64,000 nucleotides of DNA from Globodera rostochiensis (lineage: Eukaryota > Nematoda > Chromadorea > Rhabditida > Heteroderidae). Of the stretch, positions 1 to 10,349 are shown in pieces. The notes under the pieces are model-generated. The model saw only the letters and a list, made by a program, of their open reading frames with translations, ran no database searches and had not been told where the DNA came from. Position numbers and translations under genes: made by a program. The first letter of the stretch is position 1; the number at the start of each line of letters is the position of its first letter. Location: NCBI GenBank assembly GCA_018350325.1, contig JAEVLN010000001.1, forward strand, positions 3,151,501 to 3,215,500. Direction: 5' to 3'.

Positions 1-291
1 ATACATGTCCGGAAACTCCTTGTCCCAAAAAGCCTGAACGACTCCCAGATGCCCAAGCCCATAAGATTTCGCATTCCCGACCATTCCTACGTTTCCCATC
101 AAATCCAAGACCATTTCCCTTTGCTTTTTGTCCGTTTTAATCAGATAACGGAATTTATCCTCCGTAATCCCCTTATTGATCATTTGATAGGTTCGGGCAA
201 GCTCCAGGGCATAAAACAAACTAAATTTCCCCTTGGGCGTAGGAAGACGACCCAACTCCTTAACTTCGACCAAAGGATTGAAGCGAACCAT
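1..291 (-). CDS. Unrecognised open frame, 3' part off the window edge
   Basis: On the minus strand an ATG at 291-289 opens a frame of 97 codons that is still open at base 1. Composition looks protein-like (mixed charged and hydrophobic residues), with no obvious signal peptide or membrane segment. I do not recognise the family. It is about 2.8 kb from the integrase on the same strand, so membership of the same large mobile element is possible but not shown. The plus-strand frame over the same bases is judged a shadow. Confidence 0.35.
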   Translation of the reverse strand, partial: MVRFNPLVEVKELGRLPTPKGKFSLFYALELARTYQMINKGITEDKFRYLIKTDKKQREMVLDLMGNVGMVGNAKSYGLGHLGVVQAFWDKEFPDMY

Positions 292-1060
292 TTTCAAAAA
301 AAGGTTGAAAATAGTAAAGAAAATAGAGAGCAAATTGAGAGTATTTATCTAAAATAAATAAAAAGGTTATGAATAATTGCTAGTAACACAGAATATTTTC
401 TTAAAATGAAGACAAAAATGCAAAGTTTGAGGAGGAATGCCTCCTTAAAAAGGGGATAGCGGGTTAGGCGGGGCTTAGGCTATCACTACGAAATTGGGAT
501 AGGCGTGGCGTTGAGTGGCGGTGGGTGAAGAGTGCAAGTGTATGGTGACAGCTGGGGCCTGGCACGCGGGCATTCATTCGACGGCGACCGGGCAATTTGA
601 TTGATGGGTTTTTGAAAGAGGGGTGACACATGGGCAAAATTTTGTTCCATATTTGGACCGACCGGTCGCAAAAGCAGGGTTATTTTGATTGACAGGTGAG
701 TAATGACCAGTCGATGGGACGGTCTATTGAGCATTAATGCCTGGCACCGATCACGAAAATAGGATATTTTGATTGATGGGGTTTAGAGTCGCTAGCACAA
801 AGGCCTATTTTATTTCTTTATTTGAATGAAAATAACGACCGGTGACCGTTGAGAACAGAATGAATCAGTTTGATTGATGGGGTTTTAGAGAAGGTTGGCA
901 CGAGCCGAATTTTTATTTCTTTATTAGGCTATCCGTTTTGCAAAATAATGTGCCAGTGCTATCGATCACGAATGACAGCTAACAAAATGACATTGATAGT
1001 TGGCAAATGGCTCAATAGATTAGGGAAAAATGTTTAATCAAAAATTTATAAACTTAGTTT
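292..1060. other. Gene-free stretch with diverged repeats
   Basis: No supported gene. The words TTTGATTGATGGG(GTTT) and GACCGGT recur around 595, 655, 770, 830 and 870, each near a TTTATTTCTTTATT-like tract, suggesting a decayed tandem or dispersed repeat. Confidence 0.4.
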
Positions 1061-1848
1061 GGCAGACCCCCCTGCCCCCCCCCAGTCAGCGGGAAATTAA
1101 CCAATGGCTGGGGGCCTGAAAAGAGGGCAGACCCCCCTCCCCCCCCCCCCAGTCAGCGGGAACTTACCCAATGGCTGGGGGCTGAAAGGGGGCAGACCCC
1201 CCTGCCCCCCCCCCAGTCAGCCGGAACTTTAAACAATGGCTGGGGGCTGAAAAGGGGGCAGCCCCCCTGCCCCCCCCCCCCAGTCAGCGGGAACTACCCA
1301 ATGGCTGGGGGCTGAAAAGGGGGCAGACCCCCCTGCCCCCCCCAGTCAGCGGGAACTTACCCAATGGTTGGGGGCTGAAAAGGGGGCAGACCCCTCTGCC
1401 ACCCGCCCCCCCCCCTCCAGTCAGCGGGAATTTACCCAGTGGCTGGGGGCTGAAAAGGGGGCAGACCCCCCTGCCCCCCCCCAGTCAGCGGGAACTTACC
1501 CAATGGCTGGGGGCTGAAAAGGGGGCAGACCCCCCTGCCCCCCCAGTCAGCGGGAACTTACCCAATGGCTGGGGGCTGAAAAGGGGGCAGACCCCCCTGC
1601 CCCCCCCCCAGTCAGCGGGAACTTACCCAATGGCTGGGGGCTGAAAAGGGGGCAGACCCCCCTGCCCCCCCCCCAGTCAGCGGGAACTTACCCAATGGCT
1701 GGGGGCTGAAAAGGGGGCAGACCCCCCTGCCCCCCCCAGTCAGCGGGAACTTACCCAATGGTTGGGGGCTGAAAAGGGGGCAGACCCCTCTGCCACCCGC
1801 CCCCCCCCCCCCCTCCAGTCAGCGGGAATTTACCCAGTGGCTGGGGAA
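1061..1848. repeat. C-rich ~62-bp tandem repeat (about 12-13 units)
   Basis: Each unit has a C-run (GACCCCCCTGCCCC...), then CAGTCAGCGGGAACTTACC, then CAATGGCTGGGGGCTGAAA. Units differ mainly in C-run length (about 7-14) and small indels. Short frames on both strands here are by-products of the array. Confidence 0.9.
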
Positions 1849-3043
1849 GGGCTGCCTTTCTGCCGCCGCACACCCGGCCTTCGCTCGTTGGTTGGAGAGG
1901 AATCGACCCTGTGCCCGCTTGCCTTTGGTTCACACAAGAGTAGTCAATTCGTTTGAATTACAGGATTACTTTGAATTTCGGATTTTTCAATACCAATACC
2001 CTTTTTATAGAGACTATTATTATCGTCAGTGGTCCTTAAAAAAATATTTGTGAAGTAATTCTGTGCAGAAAAATCTCCTCTTTCAAATGGTATATCGTTT
2101 GTAAAAAACAGATCAAAATTCACAGACTAGATACGGTTTGTAGAGACAATTGAAATTTAGCGCTGAACAAAATTTCATTCTTTTTTGCTTGCATGTCTCT
2201 CCACGAGCGAACCACCAGTTTTTTCATCATTCGCAAAATTCCTGATTCTCTACATTGAGAGCCCATAGTATTGTTCATTGGTCCTTAAAAAAATATTTGG
2301 GAAGTAATTCTGTGCAGAAAAATCTCCTCTTTCAGATGGTATATCGTTTGTAAAAAACAGATCAAAATTCACAGACTAGATAGGTTTTGTAGACCTCTTA
2401 TTGATAGTATGGGTAACAAAAGAGAATTTTTTAATATATTTTTGTCACATTAAAAGCATATTCATCATCATCATACGATATATTTTTGCCCTCATTTTTT
2501 TCCCCATCGTTATACGGCCTTTTAATCATTATACCATATCATATGCAACATTACTAATCGTTGTCATCCTCATACACGCATCGTTATATTTAGCTTATTT
2601 GTCCGATCATATTCCTACAATAGTCATGTCATAGTCATAATTTTCTCACGTTATAGTCATCACCTAGTCATATTTTCGCATACCATAGTCATATAATTGT
2701 CGTCATTAGTCATACCATAGTCATATTATTTGTCATAATAGTCATACTTTGTCATATTTTCATACAATAGTCAGAATTTTAATACAATATTCATAATTTT
2801 TATCTCATAGTCATAATTTGTTATATTAGGAATATTTTATCATGCCATAGGCATACTAGAGTCGTAATTTGCCATCATTTTCATCCTGTTTGTAATAATA
2901 GTCATACTTTTGTCATAATAAGTCAGGTCTTAGTCATAATTCTCTTTCGTACTTCAATTAATTCCTCATTTTTAATTCTTTGGCTCCTATTTTCATAACA
3001 TGTATAAAAAGTTAGCCCCTTTTTAAAGATTACATCGACTATT
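1849..3043. other. Non-coding: direct 115-bp repeat and a TCATAGTCAT-rich tract
   Basis: A block of about 115 bp, beginning GGTCCTTAAAAAAATATTT and ending near the ACAGACTAGATA word, occurs at about 2031-2145 and again at about 2280-2395 with few changes. From about 2570 to 2960 the word CATAGTCATA recurs in degenerate form. No convincing gene. Confidence 0.6.
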
Positions 3044-4129
3044 CTATTCCTTTTCAATATCCGAATCTTTTACCCAACTATTTGGTTTGTTTGTGGCCAC
3101 TAACCACCGAACAAAATGTTCTTTGACCCCTTTACGAACACGTGTTCTTAATATTTCCGCAAGTCTGGGGTCCTCTGATACTTTTACAAGTTCCTGATTA
3201 TAGAAAATACCTTTAATGCTTTCGTCATTAAGATCTTCAATACGATAAGAGGGAGGAGCGGTGTGAAGGACTTTAGTAATTTTGAATATTTCTTCTGTAA
3301 AATTTGGGAGATATCCCTTTGCAAATACACCTTTTTCTTTTGTAATCCTAACGGTGTCCCCGACCTTAAATTTCGATTCGTTTTGTGGTTCTTCCTTATC
3401 GCCATATACTTTCTCCCATAGTGCTCTGGCGTTTTTAAACGTTACGCCTGCGGGTTTCATGCCGATTGTTCTGTGTACACTATTATTAATATTATTTACA
3501 ATCTGATCAATAACGTCAACCCATCTAACTGTGTCATTCTTTGTAAAATATTTGTAAAGACGTTCTTTTATTGTTCGATTAGCCCTCTCCACAACTCCCG
3601 CATGGAGATGAGGACTATGCATAACATGTTTTATTATTGTTTTGTCATCGAAATATTTTTTCATTTTGTTTGCTTGAAATTCAAGTCCTGCGTCACTATA
3701 AATTTTTATAGGTAAAACATCTGATTTTTTGAAGACTTTTTCAAAAGCCTCTATCATATCCTCACTCCGTTTTGACTTTACCGGAGCAACAAAAAGCATT
3801 CGGCTCAAAACGTCGATGCAGACTAATAAATATTTATATCCGTTATTATGTTTCGCCAATTGGTCAAAAATACATAGATCACATTGCCAGTCGGTATGAA
3901 AGCCGCTAGGGACTGTCTTCAGCCGGAGTTTTGGTTTCTGGATAGGTTTGTGAAGTGTGTATGTTCTTTGTTTTTCAAGAAATGCATTAACTTCCTCAAG
4001 CTTGATTTTTGGGTTTTTTTTCTTTGCCTCTTCTAAAATCTTTGGAACACCTGCAAAACTTGCTGGAGACTTGAGGTCGTAATAGACCTTTTCCAGTATT
4101 TTATCTATGGTTTTGCTCATTTTTTTCAA
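3044..4129 (-). CDS. Polinton/Maverick-type integrase with C-terminal chromodomain
   Basis: This 361-codon intronless frame encodes an rve-type integrase, the DDE enzyme that inserts an element's DNA ends into the host genome. The catalytic core spans about residues 70-230: an Asp in WQCDL (D84), the second Asp in YSDAGLEF (D146) and the Glu in GVVERANRTIKE (E181). After the core come a TEEIF...ITKV...YRIEDL segment (~275-300) and a chromodomain-like tail ending NSWVKDSDIE (~320-359), the arrangement known for Polinton integrases. All three acidic residues are present and the frame is unbroken, so it may be recent. No polymerase, ATPase, protease or capsid frame is nearby, so this is a solo gene or a fragment. 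A Ty3-like retroelement integrase is the alternative, disfavoured by the absence of a reverse transcriptase. Confidence 0.8.
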   Translation of the reverse strand: MKKMSKTIDKILEKVYYDLKSPASFAGVPKILEEAKKKNPKIKLEEVNAFLEKQRTYTLHKPIQKPKLRLKTVPSGFHTDWQCDLCIFDQLAKHNNGYKYLLVCIDVLSRMLFVAPVKSKRSEDMIEAFEKVFKKSDVLPIKIYSDAGLEFQANKMKKYFDDKTIIKHVMHSPHLHAGVVERANRTIKERLYKYFTKNDTVRWVDVIDQIVNNINNSVHRTIGMKPAGVTFKNARALWEKVYGDKEEPQNESKFKVGDTVRITKEKGVFAKGYLPNFTEEIFKITKVLHTAPPSYRIEDLNDESIKGIFYNQELVKVSEDPRLAEILRTRVRKGVKEHFVRWLVATNKPNSWVKDSDIEKE

Positions 4130-5690
4130 AAACTTTTTCTCTGTTCCTATTTATGGGCTTTCCTTAAAACAACAGTTGAGCAGAGGTTTCAGTACCCTAA
4201 CAACTTAACGGTTGTTCTCGCTGTCCTCCACCATAAGAGGGTATGCCTCTCATCTTAAAAAGTCTGGCGCTTGGAGGACTTTCTGTGGAGGGAGGAAAGG
4301 TGTGCGCGCGGGAAGAGGGGGGGGGGCATGGGCGGGAAGGGGAAAGGGGTTAAGCAAAAGTCGCTACGAGAGCGAATAGGTTAAAGCAAAAGTCGAAATG
4401 GGCAAACAGTAAACTATGTCGGGTATGGCCGCGCACGTGGAACGCAATACAAATCTACGCATATTTATTTTGTTATGATTCGCTCATGCTCCTTGGGGTA
4501 ATTCCAAGGCGAACTTTGCTCACACATTAAATATATGTTCCGGAAAGGTAAAGACAACCCATAACGTCTCAAAAGTTAATTCTTAAGAAAATTCCGTGTT
4601 CCGTCTATTGATATCGGTGCGGCCAGAAGGCTACACTTCGGAATTTAACGTTACGCCAAAAGGCCTAACACCCCGATTGTCCATCCTTTAGCAGAGTCCG
4701 GAATTCCTAATAATGAATTTGAAATAAATGTAAATGTGGTGTGCCTTTAACCATCGGCACGAGTTTCAGGATCTAATTTAAAAAGTTTGGAAAAAGGGAT
4801 GAAATGAAATTCTGATATCGATATAATCGAACGTCCTTCACGGGAGAGGGGGGGGGGGGGGGTAGCGTCTATCGTTAATGATTTTAATGCTTATTGTTGG
4901 GATGGGGAGTGGTGTTCTGAAAGCGTGGGATTTTAAAGACAAGTGAAAAAATATGCATGACTGCGGATGAAAATTAGTTTTGAAGTTTAGTTTAACCGGA
5001 GACGGAGCTCTAGCAAAAAAAAAAATCAAATGTTAAAATTCGAGAGAACAATTTGTTATTAGTGAATTGAATGATTTGAGAAGTGAATTTCTGCATCGAT
5101 AAATCGAACGTCCATCACGGGAGAGGGTGGAGGGGTAACGTCGTCGTTAATGATTTTAAATGGGCATTGAAAGGAGTTGGAAGAGAAGAGGGAAGGTGTG
5201 GGAGAGAGGTTGCGGCAGGGTGAATAGACGAAACCCCCCCCCCCCCCAAAAAATGAGGATTAGAAGCTGAAATATCAACATAAATCATGAAAAAAATTTG
5301 AAATATTTTTAGGCGTGAAATCTCATAGAGGGGCGATGGGGGTGGGATGAAGTAAAGGAAGCGAAGTGGGGAGGAGGGGGGGCGGGGGGTGTCCGGTGAA
5401 GGGGGTGAGGGTTTAGGTGTTGGCGGAACTGTGCGCGGGAGGTGGGAAGGAGGAAAGCGTTTGGTTGGCCGAGAAAATTTGGGCCATATCCATACCTTTT
5501 CATACATTTAAAAAATCTGGCGCTCAGCGGGCCTCAATACTAGGATGTCGTTTTCTTCATAAACGGCTGGCGCTCAGTTGGCCTTCCCGGGAGGGCGGGA
5601 AGGGGTGTGCGCGGGAAGGGGGTGGGGGTATGGGCTCGGGAGGAAGGGAAGGGGAAAGGGTTTGACGGGCCGAGAAATTTACACCGGAAT
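4130..5690. other. Gene-free G/C-run region with duplicated blocks
   Basis: Two related blocks (about 4817-4900 and 5092-5160) share AATCGAACGTCC..CACGGGAGAGG followed by GGTAGCGTC/GGTAACGTC. A second word, CTGGCGCT(C/T), recurs at about 4263, 5518 and 5567 beside GTGTGCGCG(C)GGAAG. Frames here are proline/glycine low-complexity artefacts of C/G runs. Confidence 0.5.
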
Positions 5691-5699
5691 ATTGGTTCA

Positions 5700-6895
5700 A
5701 TAATCTTCTTTAAACTTCAGAAAATTTGAAATGACGTTTTAATTATGGAAGAAAATTAATAATTTCATCTCCCAATTTTTCAACATAATTCTGTATTTTT
5801 CCAGAATGATCAGAACAATCCGAGGAATTTAAACAAAATTAAATATCAGAAAATTTGAAATGACGTTTTAATTATGGAAGAAAATTAATAATTTCATCTC
5901 CCAATTTTTCAACATAATTCTGTATTTTTCCAGAATGATCAGAACAATCCGAGGAATTTAAACAAAATTTAAAAAAAAAATTCTGTATTTTTCCAGAATG
6001 ATCAGAACAATCCGAGGAATTTAAACAAAATTAAAAAAAAAATTCTGTATTTTTCCAGAATGATCAGAACAATCCGAGGAATTTAAACAAAATTAAAAAA
6101 AAAATTCTGTATTTTTCCAGAATGATCAGAACAATCCGAGGAATTTAAACAAAATTAAACTTCAGAAATTTTGAAATGCCGTTTTAATTATGGGCTAAAA
6201 TTAATAATTTCATCTCCCAATTTTTCAACATAATTTTGTATTTTTCCAGAATGATCAGAACAATCCGAGGAATTTAAACAAAAATTAAAAAAAAAATTCT
6301 GTATTTTTCCAGAATGATCAGAACAATCCGAGGAATTTAAACAAAATTAAACTTCAGAAAATTTGAAATGCCGTTTTAATTATGGAAGAAAATTAATAAT
6401 TTCATCTCCCAATTTTTCAACATAATTCTGTATTTTTCCAGAATGATCAGAACAATCCGAGGAATTTAAACAAAATTAAATATCAGAAAATTTGAAATGC
6501 CGTTTTAATTATGGAAGAAAATTAATAATTTCATCTCCCAATTTTTCAACATAATTCTGTATTTTTCCAGAATGATCAGAACAATCCGAGGAATTTAAAC
6601 AAAATTTAAAAAAAAATTCTTTGTATTTTTCCATAATGATCAGAACAATCCGAGGAATTTAAAGGAAATTAAACTTCAGAAAATTTGAAATGCCGTTTTA
6701 TGGGCTAAAATTAATAATTTCTTCTCCCAATTTTTCAACATAATTCTGTATTTTTCCAGAATGATCAGAACAATCCGAGGAATTTAAACAAAATTAAACT
6801 TCAGAAAATTTGAAATGACGTTTTAATTATGGAAGAAAATTAATAATTTCATCTCCCAATTTTTCAACATAATTCTGTATTTTTCCAGAATGATC
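5700..6895. repeat. AT-rich satellite with a 52-65 bp core and longer compound units
   Basis: The core TTTTTCCAGAATGATCAGAA, followed by CAATCCGAGGAATTTAAAC, occurs about 12 times (near 5803, 5930, 5995, 6055, 6118, 6248, 6311, 6440, 6566, 6632, 6753, 6888). Some copies are separated by a second ~65-bp module (GAAAATTTGAAATGACG...CTCCCAATTTTTCAAC), giving short (~60) and long (~125 bp) units. Confidence 0.9.
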
Positions 6896-8179
6896 CTGTG
6901 AATGTTTGATTTCAAAAATTAAAATGGAAATGGTGCAGCGTTTAATTTTTTTAATTGCAATTCAATAAATAAACTCAAAAATCACCCAAAACGATGGGCT
7001 TAAAAACCAAAAAAAATTGACCTCCAAGGATTTGAGCAAAAATTTAACTTTTAGGTTTATACATATATTTTTTGTTTTCCCATTGTCAGTTCGGTATAAA
7101 AATGTTGGCTCAAAAAAGTGTCCATGCCCAGAATCAAAAATATGAATTTCTTAAAGAATTTTTCGTTAATTACGCCAAATTTATGCAAAATTTTTGTTTT
7201 TGATGTTTTGCTGTGGACACACCGAACCGATCTATTAATTGTAGTCCGATCACTCCAACCTTTCGCAAATTGTTGCGCAACAACAAAAGAATCTGAAGGA
7301 ATCAAACCAACTGTCTGGCGGTGATCAGAGTGATTAAAAAAAGCGATCAGTCAGTCAATTACGGTCGGGAACGATGCTTCAGGGAATAAGTTGGGGGAAT
7401 TCTCGCGAGACACTTACCGGTTTTTTGGTCCCCGCCGGGGCTGCTGGGACCAATCGGGACTAAATTTACACCCCCTAATAATGACATCATCGAGCGACAG
7501 AAATAAATTTTTGGTGGTGCCTGACTTCAAATTTTCAAAAAACCAAATATTACCAAATACCAAATAATGACCAAATATTTGGGCCAAATATTTGCTTCGT
7601 TAAATTTTTGAAAACCCAAATAACACCCAAATACCAAATAAGGTCATTGAAAATTTTAAAAAAGCATCAAAAATTACGGTATTTTTTATATTTTGGTCGC
7701 AAATCTCTTAACAAATTGAGTAAAAATTCATTCGAAATCCTGAACAGCTTGTATTTTTGTTAATGGCCTATTTTTTGGGAAGTGTTAAGTTTTTCTATTT
7801 GTTTTATGACTAAAAAAGTCTGAAGAATATTCTGAACTCATTTTGTTGAAATTTCAAATTGAAAAAATTCCGGCAATTTTTAGCCATGCTACATTATTTG
7901 GGTATTTGTACAAAATATTTGGGTTGGATTTGACAAAATATTTGGTCCAAATATTTGTTTGGTCTGGTTTTCCGGTCTCTAGACTTACACAACATGCTTT
8001 TCAGAAGTGATGGAACTGAAACAAAACGGAGAAAATGTGAGGAAAAAATTATTGCTGCTCTGTCCAAATTTGGCAAAAAAAAATCTCTTTTTATATTACT
8101 ATATAAACAATTTAAGTAAATACGAAAAGAACAAAAAAACGTGACCCCACTCTGATCACATCGATCCAGATCATCACTT
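6896..8179. other. Non-coding 3' flank of the collagen with a CCAAATATT-rich block
   Basis: No supported gene. Between about 7535 and 7965 the word CCAAATA(TT) recurs many times, around an AT-rich core (7680-7735) that includes TTTTGGTCGCAAATCTCTT, a phrase that accompanies the dispersed hairpin repeat elsewhere in the window. This looks like a decayed DNA-transposon copy. Confidence 0.4.
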
Positions 8180-10349
8180 TTACTTCCGCCTGTTGTTGTA
8201 CCCGGGCCCCATTCGCGGCGGCGGGCAATGGTCCTGTACAAACGGGCAAAGGGTGAACGACGGACGGCACAATGCCAAAAAACATGGCAATTGGAGGGGG
8301 GACACTTACACATGAGCCGGGCTGTCCGGGCGGCCCACGTGGGCCCGGCGGTCCGTGCGGCCCCGGCAGTCCGTCCGCGCCCTTCTCACCCGAATCGCCT
8401 GGCGGACCGGGCGGTCCCGGCCGTCCGGGCTGTCCGTCACGTCCGGGCGGCCCAGGCGGTCCTTTACACAGAGACAGACGTCAGCGTTTTGTCAATATAA
8501 TTGAATGGAATGTGTGATGTGATCCAACAATGCAAGAGCCCCATGTCCAACAGATCACTGATCGGATCAGAACAGAGAACGGACTGATCAGGTTCATATA
8601 ACAAGTTATCGCGGTATCAATTGATCAGGCTCTAACTCTGATCAGAACGGAACGCATTGATCAGGATGAAAAACTTGCCATAACAAAACATTGTTGGACC
8701 ATTGAAATACACTCTCTATTTTTTTGACTCCAAACCAACCTTGTGGACCGGGTGCGCCTGGAGGGCCTGTGAATCGGAGAATTTTAGACATTTATTTAAA
8801 AATTAAATTCATTTTAAATGCAAATTTTTCAACAGAAATGCCATTTTACCCAGAAAACTTGGCATTTTTTGGATTGTTTGGCTTAGAGATAGCATCCCTG
8901 GTTGGGCGTTTTCGTAATTGAAAATTATGACTATGGATTTTTCGAATTTCCCGAAATATTGTTCCATTATTGGCACAATTTATTTGTAACCAAAGTCCGT
9001 ACTCACCTGGCGGTCCTGGCGGTGCTCCGTTGATCACCTGAATCAGTCCAGTAATTGTGGGCATTTAAAATGCCTTTTTTGTTGGCATTTTACCTTTCCA
9101 GGCTCGCCTGGCGGGCCCTTGTCGCCGGGAAGGCCCGGAGGCCCTTGCGGGCCTTGTGGCCCCGGCGGTCCTGGCAGTCCGGGTGAGCCGTCTCGGCCCG
9201 ATGAACCGGCTAGATTATACAAATTTCCGATATTTTTGTTTTTGTTTTGAAATTTCATACCTTCCCCCTGCGGGCCCGGCAGCCCTTTAGGCCCCGGTGG
9301 ACCGGGCGGGCCTGTGAAAAAAGCGTTTTTTAAGCAAATTTACATGATTTTTTCTGTGTGTTACCGGGAGGCCCCGGAGGGCATTTCTGACACGGCGGTT
9401 TTGGAGGCTGAATTTTTTTTTTGAATTTTATAAATTCGTTTCATTTAACAAAACTCACTGGTCCAGGCAGCAGCACACCGTCGCGCCCGGGTGGTCCTGG
9501 ATTTCCAGGACGGCCTGGTGCCCTGAAGGATGTTTGATCAGTGGAATTCTCAACCCCTGGAGGGGATGATATTGTGCAGAGTGATCAACTAACTGACCCT
9601 GGCCGTCCGTCCCTGCCCGGCGGTCCGGGTGGACCCGGCGGGCCCACTTGACAACTGCAGCAGCTGCCGCCCTGCGGGTTGCCACTTGTGCCCGGCGGCG
9701 AGCCGCTTCCTGCACCGGCGCCGAGTGTATGCGCGTCGTACGAGGCGGTGCCGGTGCCAACACCGACGGCTTGCCGCTTCACACGTGCCGCCGCTGCCAG
9801 CAGTGGGGCCGTGCTGTTGTCGACTGATGACGGTAACATGCCGCCGGTGGCTGCCTGGACGTGCAGCATTTCGCGCCACATGTCACGCGACCGGGTCTTA
9901 AAGTCCAATTTTGCCATAGTACACAAAAATAATGATCAGCCTCTTCGGGCGCTAAAATTTGATCAATACTCTTTCGAGAGTCTCGAATCCTGATCGAAGC
10001 CCGTGCTCGAATGACATTCTTGCCATGATTGATTCCATGGTAGTGCGACCGGCATACGACCAGCCATACCTTGCAGAAGTCGACTTCGTTCTGCATGAAC
10101 GCCTGAATGCTCTGCACGTGGCTGTACACAATGGGCAACGTGATGGCACTGGCCAACACGGACACTGTGGCAAATGCCACCGATGCAAATGCCATCAGTC
10201 GGAGAGAGCGACGCCGTCTGAAAGTTTTAAATTAAAAAACTTTTAAGAGTGTGTTTGGCGCTTCAAAATTGTCCGAATCAAATCCCCGCGGGGGCTGGGA
10301 CGCTCAAAGTTTACCGCGGCTGTTCCTGTCCGCCGCCGGCGTGCTGCAT
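8180..10349 (-). CDS. Cuticle collagen, 11 exons, 339 aa
   Basis: A nematode cuticular collagen, secreted by hypodermis and cross-linked into cuticle. Exons (minus): 10349-10315, 10217-10070, 9896-9598, 9522-9459, 9407-9365, 9311-9261, 9209-9094, 9037-9007, 8766-8740, 8461-8310, 8233-8180. All phases join, giving 1020 nt. The N-terminal domain has a basic run, then a hydrophobic anchor ([18 protein letters not shown]), EVDFCK and SRDMWREM. An RVKRQ site fits subtilisin-type processing. Gly-X-Y blocks follow, split by CQKCPP and ended by GSCDHCPPPR, the conserved terminal Cys motif. The start is the first ATG after an in-frame TGA. Membership is clear from the N domain, Cys pairs and triplets; the exact orthologue (the rol-6/sqt/dpy group is possible) is not. 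Confidence 0.93.

Noticed and set aside
4440..4760. Possible rRNA-like fragment (moderate GC, structured look)
   Set aside because: No recognisable conserved rRNA core sequence could be identified on either strand.
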